64,000 nucleotides of DNA from Corynebacterium sp. KPL1814 (GTDB lineage Bacteria; Actinomycetota; Actinomycetes; Mycobacteriales; Mycobacteriaceae): the NCBI RefSeq assembly GCF_000478175.1, contig NZ_KI515776.1:33305-97304 (forward strand). The letters run 5' to 3'. This document shows positions 46,840-59,161 of the stretch, piece after piece. Position numbers and translations under genes: made by a program. How positions within the stretch are numbered: position 1 is the stretch's first letter; each line of letters opens with the position of its first letter. The notes beneath the pieces are model-generated. The model was not told where the DNA came from. It searched no databases and saw only the letters and a list, made by a program, of their open reading frames with translations.

Positions 46840-47823
46840 TTAGTTGTCGTTCTTCCGCTGTTTCTTGGTGCGGTTGTCTTTCTTGCGAGCGCCAGGCTTT
46901 GGAGCGGTAGTGCGCTTAGCCTCAATCTTAGCGGCCTCTTCCTCTTCTTCTTCGCGGTCCATCTTGCCGTAGATGATGCGGGTCTGGAAGAAGGTCCACA
47001 CGGTGTTGGACAGCATGTAGAACAACAAACCGATGGGCCAGATGAAGCCGGAGAAGATCAGCATTGCGGGCATGACCCACAGCATCATCTTGGACATCAT
47101 GGCCATCTGCTGCTGCATCATTTCCGCATTCTGGCCCTGCGGGGCGGAAGTTTTGCCCTGGGCGCGGCGCTTTTCTTGGCGGTTCAGGCTCATGCGCGCG
47201 TTAAAGTGCATCAGCACCACAATGACGGCAATCATCGGCACAATGATGAACGCCGCCTGGGTGGTAGTGGTAACGCCTTCCACCAGGGGCGAGTTCAGGC
47301 GGAGGTTAGTAACCAGCGGAACGCCAAAGATCTTGGCATCCAAGAACTGCTGGACGAGCTCCGGTTTAAAGATGTAGTTCGCGGTATTGGCGTTGGCCTC
47401 AATGGACATCGGTTCGCCGCTGGGGTGTCCAATGCCGCCGGCTACAGCAACCGTGCGGTCGAACGAGCGCAGCACGTGGAAAAGACCAATGAACATTGGA
47501 ATCTGCACCAAGACCGGAAGGCAGCCGGCCATCGGGCGAACGCCAGATTCCTTATAAACCTTCTGCATTTCCTGCGCGGCTCGAGCCTGATCGTTGCCGT
47601 ACTTCGCGCGGATTTCCTGCACCTTGGGCTGGATTTCCTGCATCTTGCGTGAAGATCGAATCTGGCTCACGGTGGGCTTGACCATGAGCGCCTTCAGCGT
47701 CCAGGTCAGCAGCACGATGGCCAAAATCCACGTAATGCCCCATGCGGGATCCATTACGAGGGATAGCAGCCAGTGCCAGAACCATAAAACGGCCGAAATT
47801 GGCCAGTAAATGAAATTAAGCAC
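46840..47823 (-). CDS. yidC: Membrane protein insertase YidC/Oxa1
   Basis: 327 residues, the short Gram-positive form. Five helices with the Oxa1 core: WGITWILAIVLLTWTLKALM, then RKMQEIQPKVQEIRAKYG and MAGCLPVLVQIPMFIGLFHV, then MLWVMPAMLIFSGFIWPIGL. The C-terminal tail is basic (KRTTAPKPGARKKDNRTKKQ), typical for ribosome contact. It inserts membrane proteins with or without SecYEG. Confidence 0.95.
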   Translation of the reverse strand: MLNFIYWPISAVLWFWHWLLSLVMDPAWGITWILAIVLLTWTLKALMVKPTVSQIRSSRKMQEIQPKVQEIRAKYGNDQARAAQEMQKVYKESGVRPMAGCLPVLVQIPMFIGLFHVLRSFDRTVAVAGGIGHPSGEPMSIEANANTANYIFKPELVQQFLDAKIFGVPLVTNLRLNSPLVEGVTTTTQAAFIIVPMIAVIVVLMHFNARMSLNRQEKRRAQGKTSAPQGQNAEMMQQQMAMMSKMMLWVMPAMLIFSGFIWPIGLLFYMLSNTVWTFFQTRIIYGKMDREEEEEEAAKIEAKRTTAPKPGARKKDNRTKKQRKNDN

Positions 47824-47836
47824 GAGTGTTTAATCC

Positions 47837-48118
47837 TCAGTTGTTGTTGGTGACCGGTACCGGGACTGGATCGAATCCGCCCGGATGCCAGGGCCCACAT
47901 TTGCACACCCTAGCCATTGCCATCGCCGTACCTTTAAGCGCGCCATGTCTGGACAACGCCTCTAAAGCATAAGCACTGCATGTCGGTTCGAACCGACAGG
48001 TTGATACCATCTTAAGGCCCGAGACATGTTTTTGGTAGAAACGAACCGCTTTAACCAACGGTGCGGCCAGTCCGGAGGCTGCAGGAATTTCTTCCCCACG
48101 GGTATTTAAATATCCCAT
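47837..48118 (-). CDS. yidD: Membrane protein insertion efficiency factor YidD
   Basis: 93 residues. Family signature: [20 protein letters not shown], then [17 protein letters not shown] and [15 protein letters not shown] peripheral membrane protein that assists YidC. The start overlaps the rnpA end by 13 bases; yidC follows 13 bases later. Confidence 0.93.
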   Translation of the reverse strand: MGYLNTRGEEIPAASGLAAPLVKAVRFYQKHVSGLKMVSTCRFEPTCSAYALEALSRHGALKGTAMAMARVCKCGPWHPGGFDPVPVPVTNNN

Positions 48119-48486
48119 TGCTTGCGCAGCGCCTTAGTAATATCTTTTTCTAATTGCTCACTGGTGGCGGTCGCGCTTGCAGGTAGCGCACGAATCACAA
48201 CATCCACGCCCGCTGGGAGCTTGGGGATGAGCGTCATGCACACATGGCGAAGCCGCCGGGAGGTGCGGTGGCGTACCACTGCATTCCCGACGGCTTTAGA
48301 AACAATGAGGCCGAATCGCGGCCCGGTGGCCGCGATCTCGGCCGGATTGCCCATGGTGCCAGTGGAATTCGCACCCATAGTATCGCGCGCATACACGACG
48401 ACGGTGCGAGTACCCTGCCGGCGACTGCCCTTCATCGTCCGCCGAAATTGCGGCGGTGATGTGAGCTTGTGGTGGGCTGGCAGCAT
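48106..48486 (-). CDS. rnpA: Ribonuclease P protein component
   Basis: 126 residues. It starts [20 protein letters not shown]; the RNA-binding RNR motif region is [20 protein letters not shown]. It assists the RNase P RNA in 5' maturation of tRNAs. It starts 3 bases after the rpmH stop, the usual rpmH-rnpA coupling. Confidence 0.94.
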   Translation of the reverse strand: MLPAHHKLTSPPQFRRTMKGSRRQGTRTVVVYARDTMGANSTGTMGNPAEIAATGPRFGLIVSKAVGNAVVRHRTSRRLRHVCMTLIPKLPAGVDVVIRALPASATATSEQLEKDITKALRKQWDI

Positions 48487-48489
48487 GAC

Positions 48490-48633
48490 TTATGCGGACA
48501 GCTTTGCGCGGCCCTTCTTGCGGCGAGCGGCCACAATTGCACGACCGGAGCGGGTGCTCATGCGAGTACGGAAACCGTGCTTACGTGCACGGCGACGGTT
48601 GTTCGGCTGGAACGTGCGCTTACCCTTTGCCAC
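48490..48633 (-). CDS. rpmH: 50S ribosomal protein L34
   Basis: 47 residues from a GTG at 48633 with AAGGAG seven bases upstream: [20 protein letters not shown], ending GRAKLSA. Very basic, textbook L34. The open frame extends 26 codons upstream but without homology. First gene of the leftward rnpA-yidD-yidC-rsmG-parAB string. Confidence 0.97.
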   Translation of the reverse strand: MAKGKRTFQPNNRRRARKHGFRTRMSTRSGRAIVAARRKKGRAKLSA

Positions 48634-49305
48634 GTCAATTCTCCTTGAAGTTGTACGTGGACATACTGCCGCCGCAAAACGGCAGCACATCCACTGATGA
48701 ATGGATTCCATGAACCTGACGCGTCACTGTTATCCGAACGTTCGGCGAGCTCTGGTAGCCCAGCCAATGCGAAGTGACGCTGTCCTGTTCACGCGCAACT
48801 CTCTGTTGCAATAGACCATGCCAGATTACGTGATTTAAACCGCTGGAAACAAATCGACACTCGGGTACACCCGAAATTACATAAGTGTTTTTTCCTGCAG
48901 CTAGAAGGCCAGTTTTGGCGCTCATCCTGCGGCTAATCCAGCGCGTCGCGATGGTCCATAGCCGCTTGCATTTTAAGTATAAATCTTCCGTTAGACACAC
49001 CCGCCTTCGCGGCGGTAGAACTAAGTAATCGAATTCCACAGCTAGCAAACCGTTGTGGATAACTCTAAATAACCACTTGAGAGTTTTAGTATTTCCGCAG
49101 TACAACGCTATAAAGTGGTCTATCACAAGTTATCCACAGCCATGCACTAAGCTGTGAATAACTATTTCTTCCACACCTGTGGATAACTCTGTGGAGATCG
49201 AGGTGACTCGATAAAAACCACTGTGAAAACCGCGGTGGAATCCACCGTGGAATTTGTTATTTACTGTCCACCCGTCCCCGAGAGAATTATTGAAGGTAGC
49301 CCGTT
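48634..49305. other. oriC: oriC, left part: rpmH-dnaA intergenic region with DnaA boxes
   Basis: About 670 bases without genes. Perfect DnaA boxes (TTATCCACA): 49054-49062 (minus), 49130-49138 (plus) and 49178-49186 (minus). A one-mismatch box, TTATTCACA, lies at 49153-49161 (minus). TTATCCGAA at 48730-48738 is a weak candidate. The cluster lies directly upstream of dnaA and probably also gives DnaA autoregulation. The 48640-49050 stretch holds the rpmH promoter; nothing else is recognised. Confidence 0.85.
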
Positions 49306-51006
49306 GTGACTGAACCACAAGCGAACCTAGAAGCTGTCTGGCGCGCGATCGTCGATGATCTGCTCGCGCAATCCGAGCAGCCCAACTCTGAGGTCCCGAG
49401 CTTTTCGCATACGCAACGCCTCTACCTGCAGTTGGTTCGCCCGATCATGATGGTGGAAGGCTACACGCTGGTCGCAGCGGAAAATGTCAACGCCAAAGAA
49501 GTTGTAGAAAATGAGCTCGGCGGATACATCTCCAAGGCCCTTACCCGCCACCTTGGCCGCCCGTGTTCCTTCGCCGTCACCTTGGCTACCCCGCAGGAGC
49601 CGCAACCCCCGGCTAACCCGTCGAATTCGCAACCGGCACCGGGAGGGGCATCGCCAAGCGGGCAGGCTCCTTCTTCCCAGCCCGACCCGCAGGCACAGCA
49701 CATGCCGCCGGCACAGACTGATACTTCTTCCGCGCAAAATTACGTCTCCCGCCCCCAACAAACGGATGCGGCGGCAGCCCGCGGAAACAACAACCCCACC
49801 GCAGGTCAGGCCCCGCCTAATTGGCGCTCCAGCCATGCCCCGGCAAGCCTGGATGAATTGGCGGAGCACTACACCAGCCAGCAGGACTATAACCGCCAGC
49901 AACCAGAGTTCGGCGGATCTGCGAATGCCGCGCGCATTCCGCGAGAGGCCCCAGCGCACGATCCCAACCGGGAGACCTCGCTAAACCCGAAGCACACTTT
50001 TGAAAGCTTCGTCATCGGCTCTTCGAATCGTTTTGCCAATGGCGCGGCGGTGGCGGTGGCGGAAAATCCCGCCCGCGCCTACAACCCGCTCTTTATCTGG
50101 GGTGGTTCTGGTCTAGGAAAAACGCACCTTTTGCATGCCGCGGGCAACTACGCACAGGTGCTGCACCCAGGGCTGCGCGTGAAATACGTGTCCTCGGAAG
50201 AATTTACGAATGACTATATTAATTCCTTGCGCGATGACCGCCAGGAATCCTTCAAGCGGCGCTACCGCAACCTCGATATTTTGATGGTGGATGACATCCA
50301 GTTCTTAGAGGGCAAGGAATCCACGCAGGAGGAGTTCTTCCACACCTTCAATGCGCTACACCAGGCCAATAAACAAATCATTTTGTCCTCGGACCGCCCG
50401 CCAAAACAGCTCACCACGCTGGAGGATCGCCTGCGCACCCGCTTTGAGGGCGGGTTGATTACGGATATTCAACCGCCCGATCTGGAAACCCGCATTGCCA
50501 TTTTGATGAAGAAGGCCGCCGCCGATGGCACTGAGGTGGATCGCTCCGTCCTGGAGCTCATCGCTTCGCGCTTCGAGTCTTCCATTCGCGAGCTTGAGGG
50601 CGCGCTCATTCGCGTATCCGCCTACTCGTCCCTGGTCAATGAGCCGATCAACGTGGAAATGGCAGAAATTGCGTTGCGCGATCTCGCGCCGGATTCTGCT
50701 GACCGGCAAATTACGGCAGCCTCCATCATGGAGGTCACCGCGGAATACTTCGATATTGATGTGGAAACCCTGCGCGGTGCCGGCAAGAAGCGCGCGGTGG
50801 CCCATGCCCGCCAGTTGGCGATGTACCTCTGCCGCGAATTGACTGAGCTATCGCTGCCCAAGATTGGCGAGCAATTCGGCGGCAAGGACCACACCACGGT
50901 GATCTATGCCGATCGCAAGATCCGCAAAGAGATGACGGAAAAGCGCAATACCTACGACGAGATCCAGTCCCTGACCCAGCGCATCAAGAATCGCGGTCGC
51001 GCCTAG
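49306..51006 (+). CDS. dnaA: Chromosomal replication initiator DnaA
   Basis: 566 residues from a GTG. Domain I (about 1-90) is followed by a long Pro/Gln-rich disordered domain II (about 90-225). The AAA+ domain III has Walker [14 protein letters not shown], Walker [13 protein letters not shown], and sensor SSDRPPK. The domain IV DNA-binding signature is [19 protein letters not shown]. It binds the boxes on both sides of its gene to melt oriC. Followed by a strong terminator. Confidence 0.98.
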   Translation: MTEPQANLEAVWRAIVDDLLAQSEQPNSEVPSFSHTQRLYLQLVRPIMMVEGYTLVAAENVNAKEVVENELGGYISKALTRHLGRPCSFAVTLATPQEPQPPANPSNSQPAPGGASPSGQAPSSQPDPQAQHMPPAQTDTSSAQNYVSRPQQTDAAAARGNNNPTAGQAPPNWRSSHAPASLDELAEHYTSQQDYNRQQPEFGGSANAARIPREAPAHDPNRETSLNPKHTFESFVIGSSNRFANGAAVAVAENPARAYNPLFIWGGSGLGKTHLLHAAGNYAQVLHPGLRVKYVSSEEFTNDYINSLRDDRQESFKRRYRNLDILMVDDIQFLEGKESTQEEFFHTFNALHQANKQIILSSDRPPKQLTTLEDRLRTRFEGGLITDIQPPDLETRIAILMKKAAADGTEVDRSVLELIASRFESSIRELEGALIRVSAYSSLVNEPINVEMAEIALRDLAPDSADRQITAASIMEVTAEYFDIDVETLRGAGKKRAVAHARQLAMYLCRELTELSLPKIGEQFGGKDHTTVIYADRKIRKEMTEKRNTYDEIQSLTQRIKNRGRA

Positions 51007-51024
51007 ATCAAACGAACCACCCAG

Positions 51025-51061
51025 TGGCGCCTTCCTTAAATAACAGGAAGGCGCCATTTTT
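51025..51061 (+). terminator. Terminator after dnaA
   Basis: The 12-base perfect stem TGGCGCCTTCCT (51025-51036) pairs with AGGAAGGCGCCA (51045-51056), with an 8-base loop and five T. Confidence 0.92.
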
Positions 51062-51625
51062 GTAAGCAGGCGGTGCGCTTGCCGATGCCCTCCACCTTCC
51101 ACCGCCGCCTACCAGCGCCTATGTCCCTGCAAAGACCGCATAAACAGCTATCCACAGAGTTATCCACACCTGTGTAATTTCATGGATGTAATTTGTAGAT
51201 TTTGCTCACAGTTTTAAATTCCACAGGCCCTATCCAGCACAGACGCCCCTGTGATCAGTGCTGTGTGCAGATCCGTGGAAAACTAGTACAGGCTGTGGAT
51301 AAAACGATGACCCGCCAATTTATCCACACTACGGGCCAGTTGATCACAGCAAGATCACAAGAATTGGCACACCCCGGATCGCTGCGCTGAACTTGTCATT
51401 TACCCCGTTGATCACAGATCCCACAGCGCTTATTACTACTACTAAATTATTTCTCTGATCTTGTAAGTAGAAAGGGGATGTGTGGAATTGTGCCCGGGGC
51501 CGAGCACGCGGCGCTGGCTCGGACGGGCGGAGGGAAAATTACAAGGTTCACCGGATGCGGTAAGTTGGAAGCCAGCTTTTGAAAGTTACACATTCCTACC
51601 CCGCCAAAGAGGAGCTCTTCGCACC
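51062..51625. other. oriC: oriC, right part: dnaA-dnaN intergenic region
   Basis: About 560 bases without genes. Perfect TTATCCACA boxes lie at 51160-51168 (plus), 51294-51302 (minus) and 51320-51328 (plus). One-mismatch boxes include CTATCCACA at 51148-51156 and TTGATCACA at 51340-51348 and 51408-51416. An AT-rich stretch (51430-51460) follows; see the DnaA-trio entry. The dnaN promoter and ribosome site (AAAGAGGAG, 51606-51614) close the region. Confidence 0.88.
51408..51452. other. Candidate basal unwinding element with DnaA-trios
   Basis: From left to right: a DnaA-box-like TTGATCACA (51408-51416), a GC-richer spacer with CCCACAGCGC, then five tandem triplets TTA-TTA-CTA-CTA-CTA (51430-51444) running into AATTATTT. 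This order matches the DnaA-trio arrangement described for the B. subtilis origin, where DnaA spreads from a box across a GC cluster onto single-stranded 3'-GAT-type triplets. Confidence 0.6.
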
Positions 51626-52807
51626 ATGGATGAAGCCGTGTCATTTCGCGTTGCCAAAGATGACCTTGCCAACGCCGTAGCGTGGGTTGCCCGCAGCCTG
51701 CCTTCCAAGGTCACCCAGCCAGTGCTGCGCGCGATGCTTATCACCGCTGATGACAACGGCTTAGAGTTCACCGGCTTTGATTACGAGGTTTCTACCAAGG
51801 TGCGCATCGCCGGCATGGTGGATGAGCCCGGCCAGATCGCCGTTGCCGGTAAGTTGCTTTCCGATATCGTGGCTACCTTGCCCAATAAGGAAGTTGAGAT
51901 CTCTCAGGTAGATTCCAAGGCTTTGGTTACTTGTGGGTCCTCCCGCTTCGAGCTACCGCTCATCCCGCTCGATGATTACCCGCAATTGCCAGTCCTGCCT
52001 GAGGTCACCGGCACGATCCAACCGCAGCTCTTCGCAGAGGCCATCCAGCAGGTGGCATCCGCAGCCGGCAAGGATGACACCTTGCCCATGCTTACTGGCG
52101 TGCACATGGATATCCACGGCAAAGATATTGAGATGACGGCTACGGACCGCTTCCGCTTGGCCATGCGCACCCTGGAGTGGGAGCCGGCCGCTGAGGATGT
52201 AGAAGCAAAGCTCCTGGTCCCGGCAAAGACCTTGCAAGATACCGGCCGCAGCCTGGATCCGCATTTGAATATTCCCATCGAGATCGCGGTGGGTTCCGGC
52301 GATAATATCGGCGCCGATGGCCTATTTGGCCTGCACGCGGATAACCGAGAAACCACTACGCGCATGCTGGATGCGGATTTCCCAAACGTCCAGCCCTTGC
52401 TACCGAAGTCGCACACGAATATTGCCTCGGTTGAGGTGGCGCCGCTGCAAGAGGCCATTCGCCGCGTTTCCCTGCTGACGGACCGCAATGCGCAGATCCG
52501 CATGGAATTTGCCGATGGCCAGGTCACCCTGTCCGCCGGCGCCGATGCTGGTAATGCCACCGAGACGCTGCCGTGCGCGTTCCATGGCCGCGATGAATTC
52601 CTCATCGCCTTCAACCCGGGCTATTTGAAGGACGGCCTAGCGGTCATCAACACCGATCGCGTGGTCTTCGGGTTTACGGAGCCTTCCCGCCCCGCCATCA
52701 TGATCCCGGAGCCAGAGGAACTGCCGGAAGCGGATGAGGATGGCAATTTCCCCACGCCGCAGACCAACTTCACCTACCTCTTAATGCCGGTTCGCCTGCC
52801 AGGTTAA
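51626..52807 (+). CDS. dnaN: DNA polymerase III beta sliding clamp
   Basis: 393 residues from the ATG at 51626, which has AAAGAGGAG upstream and gives [20 protein letters not shown]. The frame opens earlier (51482) without homology. Three clamp domains are present, with [20 protein letters not shown] in domain 1, [20 protein letters not shown] in domain 2, and a C-terminus LLMPVRLPG close to the usual MPMRL. The stop overlaps the recF start (TAATG). Confidence 0.97.
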   Translation: MDEAVSFRVAKDDLANAVAWVARSLPSKVTQPVLRAMLITADDNGLEFTGFDYEVSTKVRIAGMVDEPGQIAVAGKLLSDIVATLPNKEVEISQVDSKALVTCGSSRFELPLIPLDDYPQLPVLPEVTGTIQPQLFAEAIQQVASAAGKDDTLPMLTGVHMDIHGKDIEMTATDRFRLAMRTLEWEPAAEDVEAKLLVPAKTLQDTGRSLDPHLNIPIEIAVGSGDNIGADGLFGLHADNRETTTRMLDADFPNVQPLLPKSHTNIASVEVAPLQEAIRRVSLLTDRNAQIRMEFADGQVTLSAGADAGNATETLPCAFHGRDEFLIAFNPGYLKDGLAVINTDRVVFGFTEPSRPAIMIPEPEELPEADEDGNFPTPQTNFTYLLMPVRLPG

Positions 52808-53997
52808 TGTTTATACGGGATCTCGATGTTCGGGATTTTCGCTCATGGCCCGAACTAAAGCTTGAGCTGGGCCCAGGGATTACTCTGTTTGTGGGCCGCA
52901 ATGGCTTTGGCAAGACCAATATCGTGGAAGCCGTGGGCTATACCGCCCACCTGTCTTCCCACCGCGTCTCCCATGATTCGCCGCTGGTGCGCCAGGGCGC
53001 GCAGAGCGCGCGGGTGTCCCTTACTGCCGTGAACCAGGGGCGCGAATTAACCACCCACCTGCTGATAAAACCCCACGCCGCCAACCAGGCGCAGATTAAC
53101 CGCACGAGGCTGCGCAGCCCGCGCGAGTTGCTCGGCGTGGTGAAAACGGTGCTGTTTTCCCCTGAGGATTTGGCCTTGGTGCGCGGTGAGCCCGCGGGGC
53201 GCCGCGCGTATCTCGATAGCATCATCGCCTCGCGCACCCCGCGCCTAGCTGGGGTTAAGGCGGATTATGACAAGGTATTAAAGCAGCGCAATGCGTTGTT
53301 GAAGTCGGCATCGGTAAGCTTGCGGCGCGGCTATGGCGATAGCGATGGCGCCTCGGCGCTATCGACGCTGGATACGTGGGATGCCCAGCTCGCGCGCTTA
53401 GGCGCACAGGTCATTGCGGCGCGCTTGGCGCTTGTCGATGCCCTCTTGGACCACATTCCCGCCGCCTATGCCGGCCTCGCACCGGAGTCGCGGCCTGCGC
53501 ACGTGGAGTATAAATCCACCATTGATACCTCTGACCGCGAGGTGCTGGAGGCGGTCATGCTGACCGAGCTGGCTAATGCGCGGCAGCGCGAGATCGAGCG
53601 CGGAATCTCTTTGGTGGGCCCGCACCGCGATGACCTCGTGCTCCACCTGGGGGATCAGCCAGCCAAGGGTTTTGCCAGCCACGGCGAAACCTGGTCTTAT
53701 GCCATCGCCCTGCGCTTGGCTGAGTTTGAGCTACTGCGCGAGGAGGGGGGATCCGATCCGGTCCTCATCTTGGATGATGTCTTTGCCGAGCTCGATGCCA
53801 AGCGCCGCACTCAGCTGGTTCACCTGGCCGCCACGGCAGAACAGGTGCTAATTACCGCCGCGGTGGATGAGGACTTACCGGATAACCTGGAGCCCATCGT
53901 GCGTTACCGGGTAGGAGTGGAAGATACGGACCAGGGGCGCATTTCCACCCTGCACACGGAAGAAACCGCGGGAGAGGATAGCGAGGAAGAGGCATGA
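52807..53997 (+). CDS. recF: DNA replication/repair protein RecF
   Basis: 396 residues. Walker A is [19 protein letters not shown]; the ABC signature is [20 protein letters not shown]; Walker B is [20 protein letters not shown]. It helps load RecA at single-stranded gaps. It overlaps dnaN at the start and dciA at the end (ATGA), so all three are translationally coupled. The final 20 residues are acidic. Confidence 0.97.
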   Translation: MFIRDLDVRDFRSWPELKLELGPGITLFVGRNGFGKTNIVEAVGYTAHLSSHRVSHDSPLVRQGAQSARVSLTAVNQGRELTTHLLIKPHAANQAQINRTRLRSPRELLGVVKTVLFSPEDLALVRGEPAGRRAYLDSIIASRTPRLAGVKADYDKVLKQRNALLKSASVSLRRGYGDSDGASALSTLDTWDAQLARLGAQVIAARLALVDALLDHIPAAYAGLAPESRPAHVEYKSTIDTSDREVLEAVMLTELANARQREIERGISLVGPHRDDLVLHLGDQPAKGFASHGETWSYAIALRLAEFELLREEGGSDPVLILDDVFAELDAKRRTQLVHLAATAEQVLITAAVDEDLPDNLEPIVRYRVGVEDTDQGRISTLHTEETAGEDSEEEA

Positions 53998-54563
53998 GTG
54001 AGGAAGAAGGGGAAACCGGCACGCAGCGCACGGATCCCGTCACCCAATACTTCCGCTTGGTGCGCTCTACCTCGAAGAACCCGCCGAAGCTTACGCGCCC
54101 GGTGCCGAAGATGCCGGTGCCCTCCTTGGAGGATGCCCAACAGCAGAACTATCGCGGCTACCAGGTAGGCAGGCCTACCGGCGCCGATGGCAGGAGGCCG
54201 CGGCGAAAGATCGACGTGCCGAGCCTGGGCGCACAGATTAAAAAGGAGATTTCCCACCGCGGCTGGGAGCATGAATTAGCGCACGGCTGGGTGATGGGAA
54301 ATTGGGAAAACCTGGTGGGCGAGCGCATCGCCGCCCATACGCAGCCGCAAAAAATCAAGGACAAGATCGTCTACATTTCCTGCGATAACTCCACCTGGGC
54401 CACGGAATTGCGCTACCTGCAGCGGGAAATCCTGCGCAAAATTGCGGACCGGCTCGGCCCCGATGTCATCGCTGAACTGCGGATCCATGGCCCGCGGCAG
54501 CAGCGCAATTACGAGGGGCGGCAGTGGGTGAAACCGCAGGGATCGCAAGATACCTACGGCTGA
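53994..54563 (+). CDS. dciA: DciA-family (DUF721) helicase-loading factor
   Basis: 189 residues. A disordered N-terminal half precedes a DUF721/DciA domain with [20 protein letters not shown] and [20 protein letters not shown]. This is the Rv0004-type gene always between recF and gyrB in actinobacteria; DciA recruits the replicative helicase DnaB where DnaC is absent. It starts within the recF stop. Confidence 0.88.
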   Translation: MSEEEGETGTQRTDPVTQYFRLVRSTSKNPPKLTRPVPKMPVPSLEDAQQQNYRGYQVGRPTGADGRRPRRKIDVPSLGAQIKKEISHRGWEHELAHGWVMGNWENLVGERIAAHTQPQKIKDKIVYISCDNSTWATELRYLQREILRKIADRLGPDVIAELRIHGPRQQRNYEGRQWVKPQGSQDTYG

Positions 54564-54654
54564 TAAGTGGCTGATAGGCGCAGGTTAGCTCTGCCCTTTA
54601 AAAGATAAATAACCACAGAGCGCGCCACATAGCTACCTCTGGCCGGTGTGGGGT

Positions 54655-54684
54655 GTCATTCAGTAGGGGGTATGCGTGTAGAAT
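54655..54684 (+). promoter_or_regulatory. gyrB promoter
   Basis: TAGAAT (54679-54684), preceded by TG, and GTCATT (54655-54660) are 18 bases apart, with the gyrB GTG about 47 bases downstream and AAAGGAGA (54713-54720) as ribosome site. Confidence 0.5.
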
Positions 54685-54710
54685 AGTGAAAGTCTTAGAA
54701 TTAGCTATAG

Positions 54711-56801
<2,091 letters not shown>

Positions 56802-56840
56802 ATCGCTGGCCTAGCCCTGTGTGTGCAGTGGCTAGAGCAA

Positions 56841-56876
56841 TAGAGCCCACCGTGAATAATTCCACGGTGGGCTCTA
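56841..56876. terminator. Bidirectional terminator between gyrB and the DHA2 transporter
   Basis: The 14-base perfect stem TAGAGCCCACCGTG (56841-56854) pairs with CACGGTGGGCTCTA (56863-56876), with an 8-base AT-rich loop. It lies between convergent genes; no long T-run. Confidence 0.75.
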
Positions 56877-56894
56877 GCTATGGGGTGAGGAAAT

Positions 56895-58394
56895 TTAGCT
56901 GCGGGAAGAGTGCTGATCAGCAAACCCAAAGCTCAAGGACACCAGACAGACGGCGATGATGACGCCGAAGCCGGTCATGATGGATACGGGCCAATCTCCG
57001 GAGGTGCTTTGGAGCATGGCAAAGACGATGGCGGTAATGACGGCCAGGCCAATGGCGGTGCCGATGCGCTGGCCGGTTTGCAGGACCGCGCCGGAGGAAC
57101 CGGCGTAGTTGTCTGGTACCTGCGCCAAGGTCAGGGTTTGGTTAGGCGAGACCACGGCACCCTGGCCAAGCCCGATAAATGCCAAGGAGAGGATGAGCCA
57201 CCATTCGCTTATTCCCCAGTGCGTGGTGCCCCAGACGAGTGCCACCGTGGCGATGAGGCCAAAGATCGTGGTCAGCATGCCGATGATGACCACCATGCGC
57301 CCGTAGCGCGAAATCTTGCGGCCCGCGATGGTAGCGGTAATGGAGTTGAGAAGCGCGGATGGAATGCCCACCGAGCCGGCCGCCAGGGCGGAGTAGCCCA
57401 GGCCATTTTGGAAGTACAACGCAACGAGCACCCAGATGCTGGTAATGCCCATAAACCACAACGTGGCGATGATGGTGCCATTGCGGAAGCTCGAGGTGGC
57501 AAAGATATTGAGATCCACCATCGGCGGGTGGCCGGTGGCCTTGTGGTGGCGCTCCCACAGCACCCACACGCCAATAAGCACGGCACCCGCCAGAAGCAGC
57601 CACCACACGGCAGGGGAACCAGTGGAGTCCATGAAGGGAAAGAGGATGCACCAGACCGCGGCACCAAGGATGAGCGCGCCGATGGGATCCAGGGTGGCCA
57701 GCGCCTTGAAGATGCCCAGCTTATTGCCCGCGGCATCGCGGACGCGTGAAAACAGCGGGCGTGGGAACCACATGAGGCCCAAGATGATGGCCAGCAGGCC
57801 GATCGGGGCATTGACCAGCATGGTCAGCCGCCATCCGTGGTCAGGGCCGCCGATCTTGATGAGGAAGCCGCCTAAGACCGGGCCGATGGCCACGGCGATT
57901 CCCACGGTGGCACCAAAGTATCCAAAGGCGCGGCCGCGCTCTTCCCCGCGGAAGTATTGCTGAATCATTCCCACGCCTTGGGGGTTCAGCAACCCTGCGC
58001 CAACGCCCTGGACAAAGCGCGCGATATTCAGAGAATGCGCATTCGGCGCGAAACCCGCCACGGCGGCGCTAATGGTGTAGACGGCGATGCCGAGCAGGAA
58101 GATGCCCCCGCGCCCCACGAGATCGCCGGCGCGCCCTGCGGCGACGAGGATCACGCCGAAGGTAAGCGCATAACCAGACAGCACCCATTGCACATCCGAA
58201 TCCGTGGCACCAAGCCCAGACTGAATCGACGGCAGCGCCACGTTCACGATGGACACGCTAATTAGTGACATGAACACCGTGACCAGCACAATAATAAGAA
58301 CCCGCCAGCGGGCGGGGTCTTGGCCGGCGGGGTAGTCGGTGCGGTTTGCTTCTGATGTCGACGATTTATGATGCGGGGAATAAGTCACTTCCAC
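56895..58394 (-). CDS. DHA2-family (14-helix) MFS drug transporter
   Basis: 499 residues. EmrB/QacA family: MSLISVSIVNVALPSIQSGL in helix 1, WVLSGYALTFGVILVAAGRA, loop GDLVGRGGIFLLG, and the antiporter motif C-like GPVLGGFLI. Fourteen helices expected. Proton-driven efflux of drugs or toxic compounds; substrate unknown. It interrupts the gyrB-gyrA pair on the opposite strand. Confidence 0.9.
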   Translation of the reverse strand: MEVTYSPHHKSSTSEANRTDYPAGQDPARWRVLIIVLVTVFMSLISVSIVNVALPSIQSGLGATDSDVQWVLSGYALTFGVILVAAGRAGDLVGRGGIFLLGIAVYTISAAVAGFAPNAHSLNIARFVQGVGAGLLNPQGVGMIQQYFRGEERGRAFGYFGATVGIAVAIGPVLGGFLIKIGGPDHGWRLTMLVNAPIGLLAIILGLMWFPRPLFSRVRDAAGNKLGIFKALATLDPIGALILGAAVWCILFPFMDSTGSPAVWWLLLAGAVLIGVWVLWERHHKATGHPPMVDLNIFATSSFRNGTIIATLWFMGITSIWVLVALYFQNGLGYSALAAGSVGIPSALLNSITATIAGRKISRYGRMVVIIGMLTTIFGLIATVALVWGTTHWGISEWWLILSLAFIGLGQGAVVSPNQTLTLAQVPDNYAGSSGAVLQTGQRIGTAIGLAVITAIVFAMLQSTSGDWPVSIMTGFGVIIAVCLVSLSFGFADQHSSRS

Positions 58395-58454
58395 ACTTAT
58401 ACTCCGCAGGCCAGATAACCTTCAACCGCAGGAAAACCGGTGGAAATTATTTAT

Positions 58455-58892
58455 TTACATGTGCTTTTGTACTACGCGGCCGAATGCAGGAACTTCTGGG
58501 TTTAAGATTTTGGTGGCCTTGCCGTGCAGGGAATTATAGGGCTTGCGCAGTGCGGCGGAGTTTACCTTTTCCACGTGCTTATCTGCGATATTCATAATCT
58601 CATCGCTGACCTCTTCCTGGTGCGGTTCAAGGAAGGCGCCGAAATCCTCCTTCCCGCTTTCCACAAAGTCCTGCCACCGTTGATCCAGGGCATCGAGGAC
58701 ATCCGGCAGGATCCGCTCCAGCGCCTTGGGGACGACATTGGCATCGGCCTTTTTGGCGGCGGCCAATCCGCCTTTAATGGCCATGCCGGAAATGCCGGAT
58801 TGGGAGGCGGCGACTTTTTCAACGAGATCCCCGCACTCGGCGATGAACTCGGTGCGGGTGGATCCATGCATCAAGGTCGAAAGGTGAGACAT
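58455..58892 (-). CDS. Small conserved actinobacterial protein, unknown function
   Basis: 145 residues, no signal or membrane segment, mostly helical (VPKALERILPDVLDALDQRW, FLEPHQEEVSDEIMNIADKH). It starts MSHLSTLMHGSTRTEFIAEC. It resembles uncharacterised corynebacterial proteins (perhaps the DUF6918 type, from memory). No catalytic motif visible. It stands between the drug transporter and the RHH/Doc-like pair. Confidence 0.75.
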   Translation of the reverse strand: MSHLSTLMHGSTRTEFIAECGDLVEKVAASQSGISGMAIKGGLAAAKKADANVVPKALERILPDVLDALDQRWQDFVESGKEDFGAFLEPHQEEVSDEIMNIADKHVEKVNSAALRKPYNSLHGKATKILNPEVPAFGRVVQKHM

Positions 58893-58903
58893 GGTGCCAT
58901 ACT

Positions 58904-59161
58904 TTACGCGAATTTAGTGGCCATATAGACGCGGGCGCAGTACTGCGCGAAGGTCTGGTTTCCAGCATTTAACGCTGGCACCTTTTCTAAAACCTCCGCC
59001 ATGGCTTGAGCTGCCTGCTGCTCATCGCCGTGAATGGCTATGCCCTCCAAGCGCGCGGTGCTGGCAGCCGCGGCGGCCACCAAGGCGGAGTAATTGATGA
59101 TGCGGAGCTTAAAGCGGGCACAAAACTCTTGGGCCACTAGGTACAGCTGTTCGGGGCTCAT
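58904..59161 (-). CDS. Degenerate Doc/Fic-like protein (toxin remnant or neutralised partner)
   Basis: 85 residues from the ATG at 59161, which overlaps the antitoxin-like gene's stop (ATGA). The layout follows Doc toxins: MSPEQLYLVAQEFCARFKLR, NYSALVAAAAASTARLEGIA, DEQQAAQAMAEVLEKVPALN, then AGNQTFAQYCARVYMAT. The active Doc/Fic motif is HPFxDGNKR. Here the position reads VPALNAGNQTF, with the catalytic His and the Lys-Arg missing, and the protein is shorter than the usual about 125. It is therefore probably inactive as an AMP- or phospho-transferase. Assignment is by pattern, not search. Confidence 0.6.
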   Translation of the reverse strand: MSPEQLYLVAQEFCARFKLRIINYSALVAAAAASTARLEGIAIHGDEQQAAQAMAEVLEKVPALNAGNQTFAQYCARVYMATKFA

